DNA of 64,000 nt from CAZKAP01 sp964552195. Its GTDB lineage: Bacteria; Bacteroidota; Bacteroidia; Flavobacteriales; Flavobacteriaceae. The first letter of the stretch is position 1. Each line of letters starts with the position of its first letter. Positions 44,383 through 52,345 of this stretch are shown here, piece by piece. Below the pieces are notes generated by a model that was given only the letters and a program-made list of their open reading frames with translations, had not been told where the DNA came from and did no database searches. Position numbers and translations under genes: made by a program. The stretch lies in assembly GCA_964552195.1 (NCBI GenBank), contig CAZKFM010000001.1, positions 496,001 to 560,000 of the forward strand. The letters are read 5' to 3'.

Positions 44383-44808
44383 TTATTTGCTATCCACCCT
44401 TTCCCAGCTAAAATTCCGGTTCATCCCCAGCACCGATATTCCAATACTCAATTCTTCCTCGGAGAGCAAACGAAGGGTTACATCCACGGTTTTTCCCCGC
44501 TTGGGGCCGTAAAGCTTACCCTTCCAAACCCCGTTGATATAGGTGAGGTCGGTGAGCGTTTCCATACCCATGATTGGGCGATCCCGGAGTTTGGGATCGG
44601 GATTTTTTCGATCCGTAATGGGGTTTCCGTTCTTATCTACGGTTCGCTCCATCCATACGACCCGGCCCTCGTATGCGTCGCCTTTGCGGCTAATTTCTAT
44701 CTGGCTGTTCTTCTCATGGGTAAGCCAAATTCCTTGGATTTCATTTTGGGCCTGGGATAAGGAAGGGATTCCGATAATCAGCAGAGCAGTAAGTACGAAT
44801 TGTTTCAT
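44383..44808 (-). CDS. DUF2147 secreted protein
   Basis: 141 residues with a signal peptide (MKQFVLTALLIIGIPSLSQA). EIQGIWLTHEKNSQIEISRK and YEGRVVWM open a lipocalin-like beta-barrel, and INGVWKGKLYGPKRGKTVDV is the central DUF2147 block. These are periplasmic proteins of unknown role. The gene is on the same strand as the export operon but 73 bases upstream, with its own probable promoter. Confidence 0.88.
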   Translation of the reverse strand: MKQFVLTALLIIGIPSLSQAQNEIQGIWLTHEKNSQIEISRKGDAYEGRVVWMERTVDKNGNPITDRKNPDPKLRDRPIMGMETLTDLTYINGVWKGKLYGPKRGKTVDVTLRLLSEEELSIGISVLGMNRNFSWERVDSK

Positions 44809-45068
44809 GTTTTTTCATTTTAAGTAATGACTTCAGTACAAAGAAAATGAGCAAAGCTGCCCCGTTGTGGTTGCATGTGGCCCAAGCTGCGAAATGGAAC
44901 ACTGAGCCTGTAAATACGGGGCTTGAAATAATCCTGACCGGTTTGGGTAGTTTGGAAAGCGATTGGTTTCGGTCCTGGATTTTGCTCCTTGAGGGTCCGC
45001 CAGGGGCGGTTCGGCTACTTAATGAGTAATTTGCAACAAATCCTTGCTATCCTTGTATAAAAATCGGG

Positions 45069-46052
45069 ATGAATTCGTCGCTTGAGAAATACCTGCCTGT
45101 ACTGTTATCCCTATTGCTTCCCGGGATCAGTATACTGAATAATCCCACGGATGACTGGCAATGGCAGGTGGCTATACCCCTGTATCTGGGATCGTCTCTA
45201 TTCCTTTACATACTCTGGCATCTGAACCAATTTCTGACTAAGCGCCCGCTTTTTAAGGGATGGGATGAGCGAATCACCCGCTCAGGGGTTAATGTGGTGT
45301 ACGTCGGGCTTATTACCTCAGTTTATCTTTGGATATTCAACATCTGGTCCAATCCTTTTGCCGACAAGGGCGCACTCTTTCTGTTCGTGAGGTATAGCGT
45401 GGCTGCGACCATTTTTATCCTGATTCAAAACGTACTCTCTACCATCCGCCAGCAGGAACAATTGAAGGTTCAGAATATTACGCTCCAGGCCGAGAACCTG
45501 AAGTCCCAACTCGAAGGGATGAAGCAGCAGATCGACCCGCACTTCCTATTCAATAGTCTCAATACCCTGGTGGATCTGATCGAGGAAGATCGGGAACGCG
45601 CGGTCACCTTTACCCGCTCGTTTTCCCAATTGTACCGTCGTGTTCTTCAGAGCCGGCACTACGATTTCATTACCGTGGAAGACGAACTGGAATTCCTTAA
45701 CGATTACTGCAATCTGCTGGAGATGAGGTTTGGCGATGCACTGAAACTGGAGATCCGTGTGGATGAAAAGGATAAGAAGTGCCTGATACCACCGCTTTCC
45801 CTGCAGTTCCTGATCGAAAATGCCGTAAAACACAATCAGATAACAGCGCGTTCTCCCCTGAGCATTGAATTGTGGAGCGAAGGGGGTACGATAGTGGTTC
45901 GAAATGAGCTCAGGCCGAAGCCGTATCAGGCATCAGGGGAAGGGGTAGGCCTGCAAAATCTGCAGAAGCGCTTTACCCTGTTGTACAGGCCTATCGTTTA
46001 CGGGCAGGAAACCGATCACTTCGTCGTCAGGCTCCCGCTTAAACCCGTATAA
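45069..46052 (+). CDS. LytS-type sensor histidine kinase
   Basis: 327 residues: four membrane helices in the first ~120 residues, a coiled coil, then the His_kinase domain with H158 in QIDPHFLFNSLNTLVDLIEE and an ATPase domain (LIENAVKHNQ, GVGLQNLQKRF). No extra sensory domain is seen, so the signal is probably membrane-derived. The LytTR regulator starts three bases after it. TATCCTTG about 40 bases upstream is one base off the -7 consensus. Confidence 0.93.
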   Translation: MNSSLEKYLPVLLSLLLPGISILNNPTDDWQWQVAIPLYLGSSLFLYILWHLNQFLTKRPLFKGWDERITRSGVNVVYVGLITSVYLWIFNIWSNPFADKGALFLFVRYSVAATIFILIQNVLSTIRQQEQLKVQNITLQAENLKSQLEGMKQQIDPHFLFNSLNTLVDLIEEDRERAVTFTRSFSQLYRRVLQSRHYDFITVEDELEFLNDYCNLLEMRFGDALKLEIRVDEKDKKCLIPPLSLQFLIENAVKHNQITARSPLSIELWSEGGTIVVRNELRPKPYQASGEGVGLQNLQKRFTLLYRPIVYGQETDHFVVRLPLKPV

Positions 46053-46055
46053 GCC

Positions 46056-46835
46056 ATGAATAGGACATTACGCATAGTCATCATCGAGGACGAGGAGTCC
46101 GCAATCCGCCGACTGCAGAAGGAGTTGGAGCGACTTGAGGGCTATACATTTGAGGTGCTGGCCACGATCGATAGTGTAGCGGATTCGTTGGATTGGTTCC
46201 GTTCGCATAGCGAGGCAGACCTGATCTTCATGGATATTCACCTGTCCGATGGCCTGAGCTTCGAAATCTTCCGACAACTCGACCTGCCCGCTCCAGTGAT
46301 CTTTACAACCGCCTACGATGAATATGCGCTTAAGGCCTTCAAAGTTAATAGCCTGGACTATCTCCTTAAACCCATAGACCCCGGCGAGCTTCAAACGGCG
46401 CTGGATAAATTCATCCAGCAACGAGGACAGGAATCCGGAGCAATCTATCTGGAACAGCTCAAGGAGCTGACCCGCACGTTCACCACCCCAGAGGCCTATC
46501 GCTCGAGCTTCCTGGTGTCCTACAGGCAGAAAATGATGATGATCGACATACAGGAAGTCGCCTATGTTTTCGTGCGGGAAAAGGCGGTCTTCATTCGGAA
46601 AAACGATGGCAGGGAATACCCGGTGGATTATTTCCTGGACGAACTGGAAAAGCAACTCGACCCCAAACTGTTTTATCGGGCCAACAGGCAGTATCTGGTA
46701 GCCCGCTCTTCCATAGTCGAGATCGAGCCGTACTTCAATGGCCGGCTTCTGCTCCGGCTGAGGCCGGAGGCTCCCGCACCCGTAACGGTGAGCAAAGAGA
46801 AGTCAGGACAGTTCAAGCGCTGGGCCGATTCCTGA
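46056..46835 (+). CDS. LytTR family response regulator
   Basis: 259 residues. The receiver domain has the acidic pair E11/D12, phospho-acceptor D60 in LIFMDIHLSDG, Thr in FTTAYDEYALKAF and Lys in DYLLKPID. The C-terminal LytTR DNA-binding domain spans about residues 150-255 (FYRANRQYLVARSSI). It is the partner of the upstream kinase. Its targets cannot be told from the sequence; the convergent gene next to it is one possibility. Confidence 0.94.
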   Translation: MNRTLRIVIIEDEESAIRRLQKELERLEGYTFEVLATIDSVADSLDWFRSHSEADLIFMDIHLSDGLSFEIFRQLDLPAPVIFTTAYDEYALKAFKVNSLDYLLKPIDPGELQTALDKFIQQRGQESGAIYLEQLKELTRTFTTPEAYRSSFLVSYRQKMMMIDIQEVAYVFVREKAVFIRKNDGREYPVDYFLDELEKQLDPKLFYRANRQYLVARSSIVEIEPYFNGRLLLRLRPEAPAPVTVSKEKSGQFKRWADS

Positions 46836-46847
46836 ACCTGCTTACTC

Positions 46848-47639
46848 TTATTCCAGACCGTTACTTTCCCGGTATTCCTCGCTCTTGCGAACGAAGAATT
46901 CCCAGAGCTTCAGTTGGTCGTTAGCTGCTACCTGTTTTGGATACTCCGGGTCGGCCGCGCAGAAGTACATGAAACCGCTAAGCCGATCCTGTGGTATGCG
47001 GAGTTGTTTAAGATATATAGAGTCCGAAAGGGACTCCCGGAGGCCTTCCAGGATTCGGTCTTCCCGTTCCATTTTTACCCGGGCCTTGAGTTCTTTGGTC
47101 CTCCCACTCAGGGCATTGAGTAACTTGTTGAAGTTTACGCCCGGGAAATAAAGTAAGGGGCCGCTATTGGCCTCTAAAAGCCGCCTTTCACTCTGGGTGG
47201 GAATGGGTATGCCCGCATTGGGTAGGCCCAGAGACTCGGCAGTAACGGGTGACACCCCCAGGGCCTCGGCATCGCTGCCCAGATTCCCCGACAGATCGTA
47301 GGGCATCAGGGTCACTCCTTCCAACTCAGTAACCCGGAGTTCCATGCTTACCTGGAAGAAGGTAGATTCGTAGAGGCCTGGAGTAACTACAATTTCCTGA
47401 GGTTTGAGCTGAACTGCCGAGAAAACCAGGGAATCCCCCACGGCCGCCCGTATGGCGAAATATCCATCCAAATCGGTGATGGTCGCCCGTTCCGTCCTAA
47501 GGTTCTGAATCGTTACAAAGGTGATCTCCGCCTCATCGGAAACTATCCGGCCCTGCAGCTCCCGCTCGCTCTGCCCAAAAACGGGCAGCAGGACCATGGC
47601 AAACAGGATCAGCAGCAGTGTGCGGGGAGTCGAGTACAT
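46848..47639 (-). CDS. Secreted protein with carboxypeptidase-regulatory-like domain
   Basis: 263 residues with a signal peptide (MYSTPRTLLLILFAMVLLPV). ERELQGRIVSDEAEITFVTI then LDGYFAIRAAVGDSLVFSAV is a CarboxypepD_reg-like beta-sandwich as found at the front of TonB receptors, here without plug or barrel. The C-terminal half is helical and unfamiliar. Family members are common stand-alone periplasmic proteins in Bacteroidota. It converges on the LytTR gene with a 12-base gap. Confidence 0.8.
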   Translation of the reverse strand: MYSTPRTLLLILFAMVLLPVFGQSERELQGRIVSDEAEITFVTIQNLRTERATITDLDGYFAIRAAVGDSLVFSAVQLKPQEIVVTPGLYESTFFQVSMELRVTELEGVTLMPYDLSGNLGSDAEALGVSPVTAESLGLPNAGIPIPTQSERRLLEANSGPLLYFPGVNFNKLLNALSGRTKELKARVKMEREDRILEGLRESLSDSIYLKQLRIPQDRLSGFMYFCAADPEYPKQVAANDQLKLWEFFVRKSEEYRESNGLE

Positions 47640-47741
47640 AGGTAATGTAGAGTACCGCCTAACAATTTAGTACAAATGCCTCTTTCATGAAGGTTGGGCC
47701 CGGCCAGACCGCTGGGGTTTTAATGGAACTTTAACGAAAAA

Positions 47742-47781
47742 GATAGGGACGAAGACCCGTTGTGGTCTCCGCCCCTATGCT
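47742..47781 (-). terminator. Terminator of the 1-Cys peroxiredoxin gene
   Basis: On the minus strand ATAGGGGCGGAGACC pairs with GGTCTTCGTCCCTAT (15 pairs, two G-U) around six bases and is followed by CTTTTT. On the plus strand the same two positions would be A-C mismatches, so the hairpin is built for minus-strand RNA. Confidence 0.85.
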
Positions 47782-47806
47782 TAACCTAAATCCTAAATAA
47801 GGCGTT

Positions 47807-48472
47807 TTACCGGAGTTCGCGCTTGGCGAGGTACCAGTCTACTTTTTCCAGGGTGTCGTCCTGAACGCGCTGCTCGAGTTCCTCCAGATTCTTGGGAGGC
47901 GGAACGATTACCTTATCTCCCTTCTTCCAGTTCAGGGGCATGGCACAAGCGTGCTCGTCCGAGGTCTGCAGGGCTTCGAGGGCCCTTAAGATTTCGTCCA
48001 TGTTACGTCCCACATTCAGGGGATAGTACATGATCAGTCGGACTTTTTTCTGAGGGTCTATAAAGAACACGGCACGAACTGCTGCCGTTTCACTCTCGTT
48101 TGGCTGCAGCATGCCATAGAGTTTGGAAACCTTCATGTCCAGGTCGGCTATAATGGGAAAGTCAAAATAGACCCCCGTATTTTCCCTCACGTTCTGCACC
48201 CAGCCCAGGTGGGCGTGAATGCTGTCAATGCTCAGGCCGATCAAAGCCGTGTTCAGCGCTTCGAATTCGGCTTTACGGGTGGCGAAACCCATCATTTCCG
48301 TGGTGCATACCGGGGTGAAGTCGGCGGGGTGGGAGAACATCACGATCCATTTGCCGGATGCAAATTCTGAAAACTGTATATCGCCTTTGGTGGTTTTTGC
48401 CTTGAAGTCGGGAGCCTGGTCGCCGATTCTGGGCATTTGTGCCGTGGGATGTTGTATATCTTCCATTGTCAT
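47807..48472 (-). CDS. 1-Cys peroxiredoxin (Prx6 type)
   Basis: 221 residues. The peroxidatic Cys is C56 in HPADFTPVCTTEMMGFA. The long C-terminal extension (MYYPLNVGRNMDEILRALEA onward) is typical of Prx6. A further Cys in the C-terminal region (HACAMPLNW) is not in the position of a standard resolving Cys. It reduces peroxides, possibly with a different reductant than the 2-Cys enzyme at 14.9 kb. It appears to be monocistronic. Confidence 0.93.
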   Translation of the reverse strand: MTMEDIQHPTAQMPRIGDQAPDFKAKTTKGDIQFSEFASGKWIVMFSHPADFTPVCTTEMMGFATRKAEFEALNTALIGLSIDSIHAHLGWVQNVRENTGVYFDFPIIADLDMKVSKLYGMLQPNESETAAVRAVFFIDPQKKVRLIMYYPLNVGRNMDEILRALEALQTSDEHACAMPLNWKKGDKVIVPPPKNLEELEQRVQDDTLEKVDWYLAKRELR

Positions 48473-48563
48473 TTATTTTGCTTTTGCAAGGTACAATCTA
48501 AAAGGGGCACATGACTGCAACCCGGGTTACAGGACAAAAAAATCTCGGTGGTTTGTGGTCAGG

Positions 48564-49322
48564 TCAGTCGGGATACCCGTAGGCTTTCATACTTTTCCTT
48601 ATGCTTTCCGGCCGCATATAGCGTTCCGTCTCCATCATACCCGCCCAGAAAGAATCCGGATTCGCGCTGATATAATCCCCGAAAATACCGTGGACATATT
48701 CGCTCCAGGCCAGGAGCTGGTAGCCCGCGCCGTGGGCGATGGCACATTGGTCGGTTTGGTATTCGTAGCTGTTCATGTAGGGAGTGGAAAAATTGCCGAC
48801 CAGTACCTGCATCATCCCCCAGGTGTTGCGCCGCATGTAGTCCGCTGAATGCCCGAGCTCGTGTGCTATCAGGCCGATCCGGGCATTGAAGGGCATTTGG
48901 CCAATCAGGATTTTGTCCATGATGTCGAGCTCGCTCTCAGTGTCTAGGAAAACGAGATACTGCCTGTTTTCGGGCCGCCTGAAGGAACTCAGTACGGTTG
49001 GGCGCGAGCTTGCGGGGGCCAGGACATGAGAACCGATAACAAAACGCAGCCTGACCTCTTCGAGTTCGGGATAGAAGGATAGTGCTAGTAAGGCTTCCAG
49101 TTCATAGCCCTCGGGTAATTCTTTGTTTTTGCCGAATCGCTGCATGAGGCTGTCGAGCTGTTCCGGTCCGTAATCGGCTTCGTAAAACGACCTGATGGAT
49201 CGCTCTGGAGCGTTTTCCAGCTGGCAGTAGGATCCGTCGGGCAAGGTCCAGTAAGGTATCATGAAAAGAAGGATAAAGACCAACAGGGAGCCCAGTACGA
49301 AGAGGAGTCTTTTCTTTTTCAT
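48564..49322 (-). CDS. Unknown membrane-anchored protein with HELGH metallopeptidase motif
   Basis: 252 residues. One N-terminal membrane helix (about 5-25) is followed by an extracytoplasmic domain containing IAHELGHSADY (H154-E155-x-x-H158), the zinc motif of gluzincin/metzincin-like peptidases. A Glu/Asp-rich stretch after it (SYEYQTDQCAIAHGAGY) could supply a third ligand. I do not recognise the family. It might be an active protease or a structural zinc protein. It is transcribed toward the peroxiredoxin gene, 91 bases away. Confidence 0.72.
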   Translation of the reverse strand: MKKKRLLFVLGSLLVFILLFMIPYWTLPDGSYCQLENAPERSIRSFYEADYGPEQLDSLMQRFGKNKELPEGYELEALLALSFYPELEEVRLRFVIGSHVLAPASSRPTVLSSFRRPENRQYLVFLDTESELDIMDKILIGQMPFNARIGLIAHELGHSADYMRRNTWGMMQVLVGNFSTPYMNSYEYQTDQCAIAHGAGYQLLAWSEYVHGIFGDYISANPDSFWAGMMETERYMRPESIRKSMKAYGYPD

Positions 49323-49439
49323 GGGGTTATGGTCGCAGTTTCGGGCCGGACTTTACCCAAAACCGGGTTAGGTCTAATCCAGGAGATTCCACTCAAAAAT
49401 AATTCGAAAAAGGTCTGTACATTTCACAAAAAGAGCACT

Positions 49440-50402
49440 TTATTTCCAGACATCTTCCAGCAAATAGGGTCCGCCTTCGGGAGCCCAGAAAGAACCGTCC
49501 ACGTATTGATAGGTAGTACCGATGGCGTTGATTTTCGCGATTTCCGACGGAGTGAGCCGGATAAACTGTGCCCTGTAATTCTCCTCTATGCGGGAGGGGG
49601 TGACCGATTTGGGTATCACGGCGACGCCTTTGTGGATCAGCCAGCTGATCAGGATCTGGGCGATGGAGTCGTCTTTGGTATTCGCAATTTCGGCTATGTT
49701 GGGGTCTTTCAGTAGAACTGGTTCATTGGCAGCCTTCATCTCCTCGCTTCGGTCGTAGGAACCCAGAGGAGAATAGGCGGTGATGGCGATGTTTTTGCTC
49801 TCGCAAAAAGACCGAAGTTCGTCCTGTGGCCAGTACGCGTGCATCTCGACCTGATTCATTACGGGGGCAATTTCGCACTGATCCAGGATATGCTGAAGGT
49901 TTTTGGGGCCGAAATTACTCACCCCTATACTTCCCACCTTGCCCTTGCGCACCTGCTCCTCCATGGCGGCCCAGGTCTCGGTCAGGGGCTGTTCTTCCCG
50001 AGCCACAAAATCACCGGGCTCAAGGGGGAAGTTTGCCCCTTTCTTCAGGGCGACGGGCCAGTGGATCAGATACAGGTCGAGGTATTCCAGGCCCAGGTTG
50101 GAAAGAGTCCTGTCCAGAGCAGGTTGTACATCGGATGCCGCCTGGGAGTCGTTCCACAACTTAGAGGTGATCCACAATTCTTCCCGCTGAACATCTCCGG
50201 TCTTCAGAGCATCCTGTATGGCGCGTCCGACTTCTTTCTCGTTCATGTAAATAGCTGCGCAGTCGATGTGATGGATACCGATTTCAATGGCATGTCGAAC
50301 GGCCCGGTACAGCGAATCGGGTTCTGTCGCCTTCCAGGTGCCGAGTCCGAGTTGGGGCATGAACTTTCCGTTGCTGAGTTCAAGGGTCTTATTGCTTTTC
50401 AT
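49440..50402 (-). CDS. Aldo/keto reductase
   Basis: 320 residues. GLGTWKATEPDSLYRAVRHA and the catalytic set Asp/Tyr/Lys/His are in view: HIDCAAIYMNEKEVG (D, Y), ITSKLWN (K) and YLIHWP (H). The C-terminal nucleotide-binding block AVIPKSVTPSRIEENYRAQF favours NADPH. It reduces aldehydes or ketones in the cytosol; the substrate is not predictable. It is a single gene, divergent from the arsenite methyltransferase. Confidence 0.94.
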   Translation of the reverse strand: MKSNKTLELSNGKFMPQLGLGTWKATEPDSLYRAVRHAIEIGIHHIDCAAIYMNEKEVGRAIQDALKTGDVQREELWITSKLWNDSQAASDVQPALDRTLSNLGLEYLDLYLIHWPVALKKGANFPLEPGDFVAREEQPLTETWAAMEEQVRKGKVGSIGVSNFGPKNLQHILDQCEIAPVMNQVEMHAYWPQDELRSFCESKNIAITAYSPLGSYDRSEEMKAANEPVLLKDPNIAEIANTKDDSIAQILISWLIHKGVAVIPKSVTPSRIEENYRAQFIRLTPSEIAKINAIGTTYQYVDGSFWAPEGGPYLLEDVWK

Positions 50403-50582
50403 AGGTCAGGGTGTTAAAAATCCACGATGAAGGGGAATATCAAAGTTCGAGAATAATCGGTAAACCGACATCAAGAGGGGAGATTCTATCCGCGTATGTC
50501 TAACCCAGGTAACGCTTCAGTCCGTGATTGTTTCGCAACTTTAGGGTGTAAAACTGTTTAACTTCACAGTAAACCGCCAATA

Positions 50583-51425
50583 ATGAATCAAGACGAGACA
50601 CTTAAGAATATAGTGCGCGATCGATTCGGCAAGATTGCAGAGCAGGACACCCCCGTTAAGGCCAGCACGTGTTGCGGATCCTCCACACCCCGAAACAAGG
50701 TGTACCACATCATGATGGACGACTATTCGGAAACCGCGGGCTATGTGGAAGATGCCGATTTAGGTTTGGGCTGTGGCCTCCCCACTCAATTTGCCCGTAT
50801 TTCAAAGGGAGATACGGTTATAGACCTGGGATCGGGTGCCGGTAACGATTGCTTTGTGGCCCGACACGAAACCGGACCCGAAGGAAAAGTAATCGGAATC
50901 GATTTCACACCGGCCATGATCCAGCGGGCCCGTGCCCAGTGCGAGCAACTGGGGTACAACAATGTGGAATTCCGGCAGGGGGATATCGATAATATGCCCG
51001 TGAACGATGGGGTTGCCGACGTGGTTGTCAGCAATTGTGTTCTGAATCTGGTTCCGAATAAACCCCGCGTTATCCAGGAAATTTACCGGGTTCTGAAGCC
51101 CGGAGGGCACTTTAGCATATCCGATATTGTATTGATCGGCAAGCTGCCAGAGGGCCTCAGAAAAGATGCAGAGATGTATGCGGGTTGCGTGGCCGGGGCC
51201 ATTCAGAAATCCGACTATCTGCAGCTGATCGAAGACGCTGGCTTTAATCAGATTGCCTTACAGAAGGAGAAGACCATTTCGATTTCTGAGGACATCCTGG
51301 AGCGAGGATTGAGTCCCGAGGAAAGCAGGCAGTTTCAGGCCGGGGAGACCGGGATCTTCAGCATTACCGTGTATGCCGAGAAGGAGGGAACACCCTCAAC
51401 GGAAACCGCCGGTTGTTGCTCCTGA
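50583..51425 (+). CDS. arsM: Arsenite S-adenosylmethyltransferase ArsM
   Basis: 280 residues. SAM-binding motif I is VIDLGSGAGNDCFVA. The arsenic-binding Cys set is visible: an N-terminal CC pair (STCCGSS), SNCVLNL and MYAGCVAGA, and a C-terminal CC (TAGCCS). This combination is diagnostic of ArsM, which methylates As(III) to volatile or less toxic forms. No arsR, arsB or arsC is adjacent, so it is an orphan. The leader contains TTTCGCAACTTTAGGG, a weak promoter. Confidence 0.93.
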   Translation: MNQDETLKNIVRDRFGKIAEQDTPVKASTCCGSSTPRNKVYHIMMDDYSETAGYVEDADLGLGCGLPTQFARISKGDTVIDLGSGAGNDCFVARHETGPEGKVIGIDFTPAMIQRARAQCEQLGYNNVEFRQGDIDNMPVNDGVADVVVSNCVLNLVPNKPRVIQEIYRVLKPGGHFSISDIVLIGKLPEGLRKDAEMYAGCVAGAIQKSDYLQLIEDAGFNQIALQKEKTISISEDILERGLSPEESRQFQAGETGIFSITVYAEKEGTPSTETAGCCS

Positions 51426-51433
51426 TTGAAAAA

Positions 51434-51470
51434 GGAAGCTTCGCAGATTCCACTCATTCCAAAAGCTTCC
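51434..51470. repeat. Inverted repeat between arsM and the DUF4249 gene
   Basis: GGAAGCTT (51434-51441) and AAGCTTCC (51463-51470) are perfect complements with a 21-base gap. The position between convergent genes suggests a weak terminator, but there is no T run. Confidence 0.4.
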
Positions 51471-51515
51471 CCTCAGAGGTCCCGGGCCGGACGAGAGGAC
51501 TTAGTGGAGTAATAC

Positions 51516-52343
51516 CTATTCTTCAATTACCAGCTCCCTGCTGACCGATTCCGATATCCTAAAGTATCCATAGGCGAAATTATCCGGGTCTTGCTGGTTG
51601 ATGATGTTGCCTCTAAGGGTTGCCGGGGGAGCGGTAAATGGCCCCTGAGGCTCCACCTGGTCGAGGAGCAGTTCCATGTAGCGATAAAACTGGGCGTCGA
51701 TACCGTCGTTAATCACGGTTATGCGTTCGCCGGGCTCTAATAATTCGCCATCTTCTTCGGTATACAGGTACGAAAACTCGAATTCGTTACCGTCGAAAAA
51801 AGTGTCCTCCACAGGGGCGTATAATTCGAATCCGAAGTCGAAGAGGTAAAAGTTATCCACGCCCCCCGTATCGGAAATTCGTACCCGGACTTCCACATCC
51901 TCTTCCCCGAATATTTCCAGGTCGCCCTGCCTCAAATCGATGATGGGAGCCGTCGGTATCAGCTGTGCAGAAGCGGTATAGACTTCTCCTTCCGTTTCTA
52001 TGGTAAGGTCGAATACCGCATCGAAGTCGAGTAGGAACGACAGGTCGGGATGCTCGTAAATCCCGGTCCCCGGCTGGGTTTCCTGCAGGATATACACGTT
52101 AGATGTACCTCTTTCCTGGATGCTGACCATAGCGCCGCTCACCGGGGGTATGACCTCGTCGAAGAAATTCACCGTCTGCGTCAGGGTAACCTGTCCGGTC
52201 GTCCTTAGGGGCTCTTCTGCGGAGAATACCCGGAAATGGGCATCCACATTGAGCCGCGTTGGCCCCGTTGGCGTCTCCAGGTCCACCACGTCCTGGCAGC
52301 CGATCACCAAACCCAGTATGATAAATACAAGTAACTTTTTCAT
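51516..52343 (-). CDS. DUF4249 lipoprotein, partner of the TonB receptor
   Basis: 275 residues with a lipobox (LVIGC, Cys16). VDLETPTGPTRLNVDAHF and the beta-rich body match DUF4249, a surface or periplasmic lipoprotein that in Bacteroidota regularly follows a TonB receptor, as here (two-base gap). It probably helps substrate capture or receptor gating, like SusD-type partners but unrelated in sequence. The substrate is unknown. Confidence 0.88.
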   Translation of the reverse strand: MKKLLVFIILGLVIGCQDVVDLETPTGPTRLNVDAHFRVFSAEEPLRTTGQVTLTQTVNFFDEVIPPVSGAMVSIQERGTSNVYILQETQPGTGIYEHPDLSFLLDFDAVFDLTIETEGEVYTASAQLIPTAPIIDLRQGDLEIFGEEDVEVRVRISDTGGVDNFYLFDFGFELYAPVEDTFFDGNEFEFSYLYTEEDGELLEPGERITVINDGIDAQFYRYMELLLDQVEPQGPFTAPPATLRGNIINQQDPDNFAYGYFRISESVSRELVIEE

Positions 52344-52345
52344 GG

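Noticed and set aside
44847..45029. 60-codon frame in the gap before the histidine kinase
   Set aside because: Composition is not protein-like compared with neighbours, there is no promoter or family resemblance, and it overlaps the likely control region.
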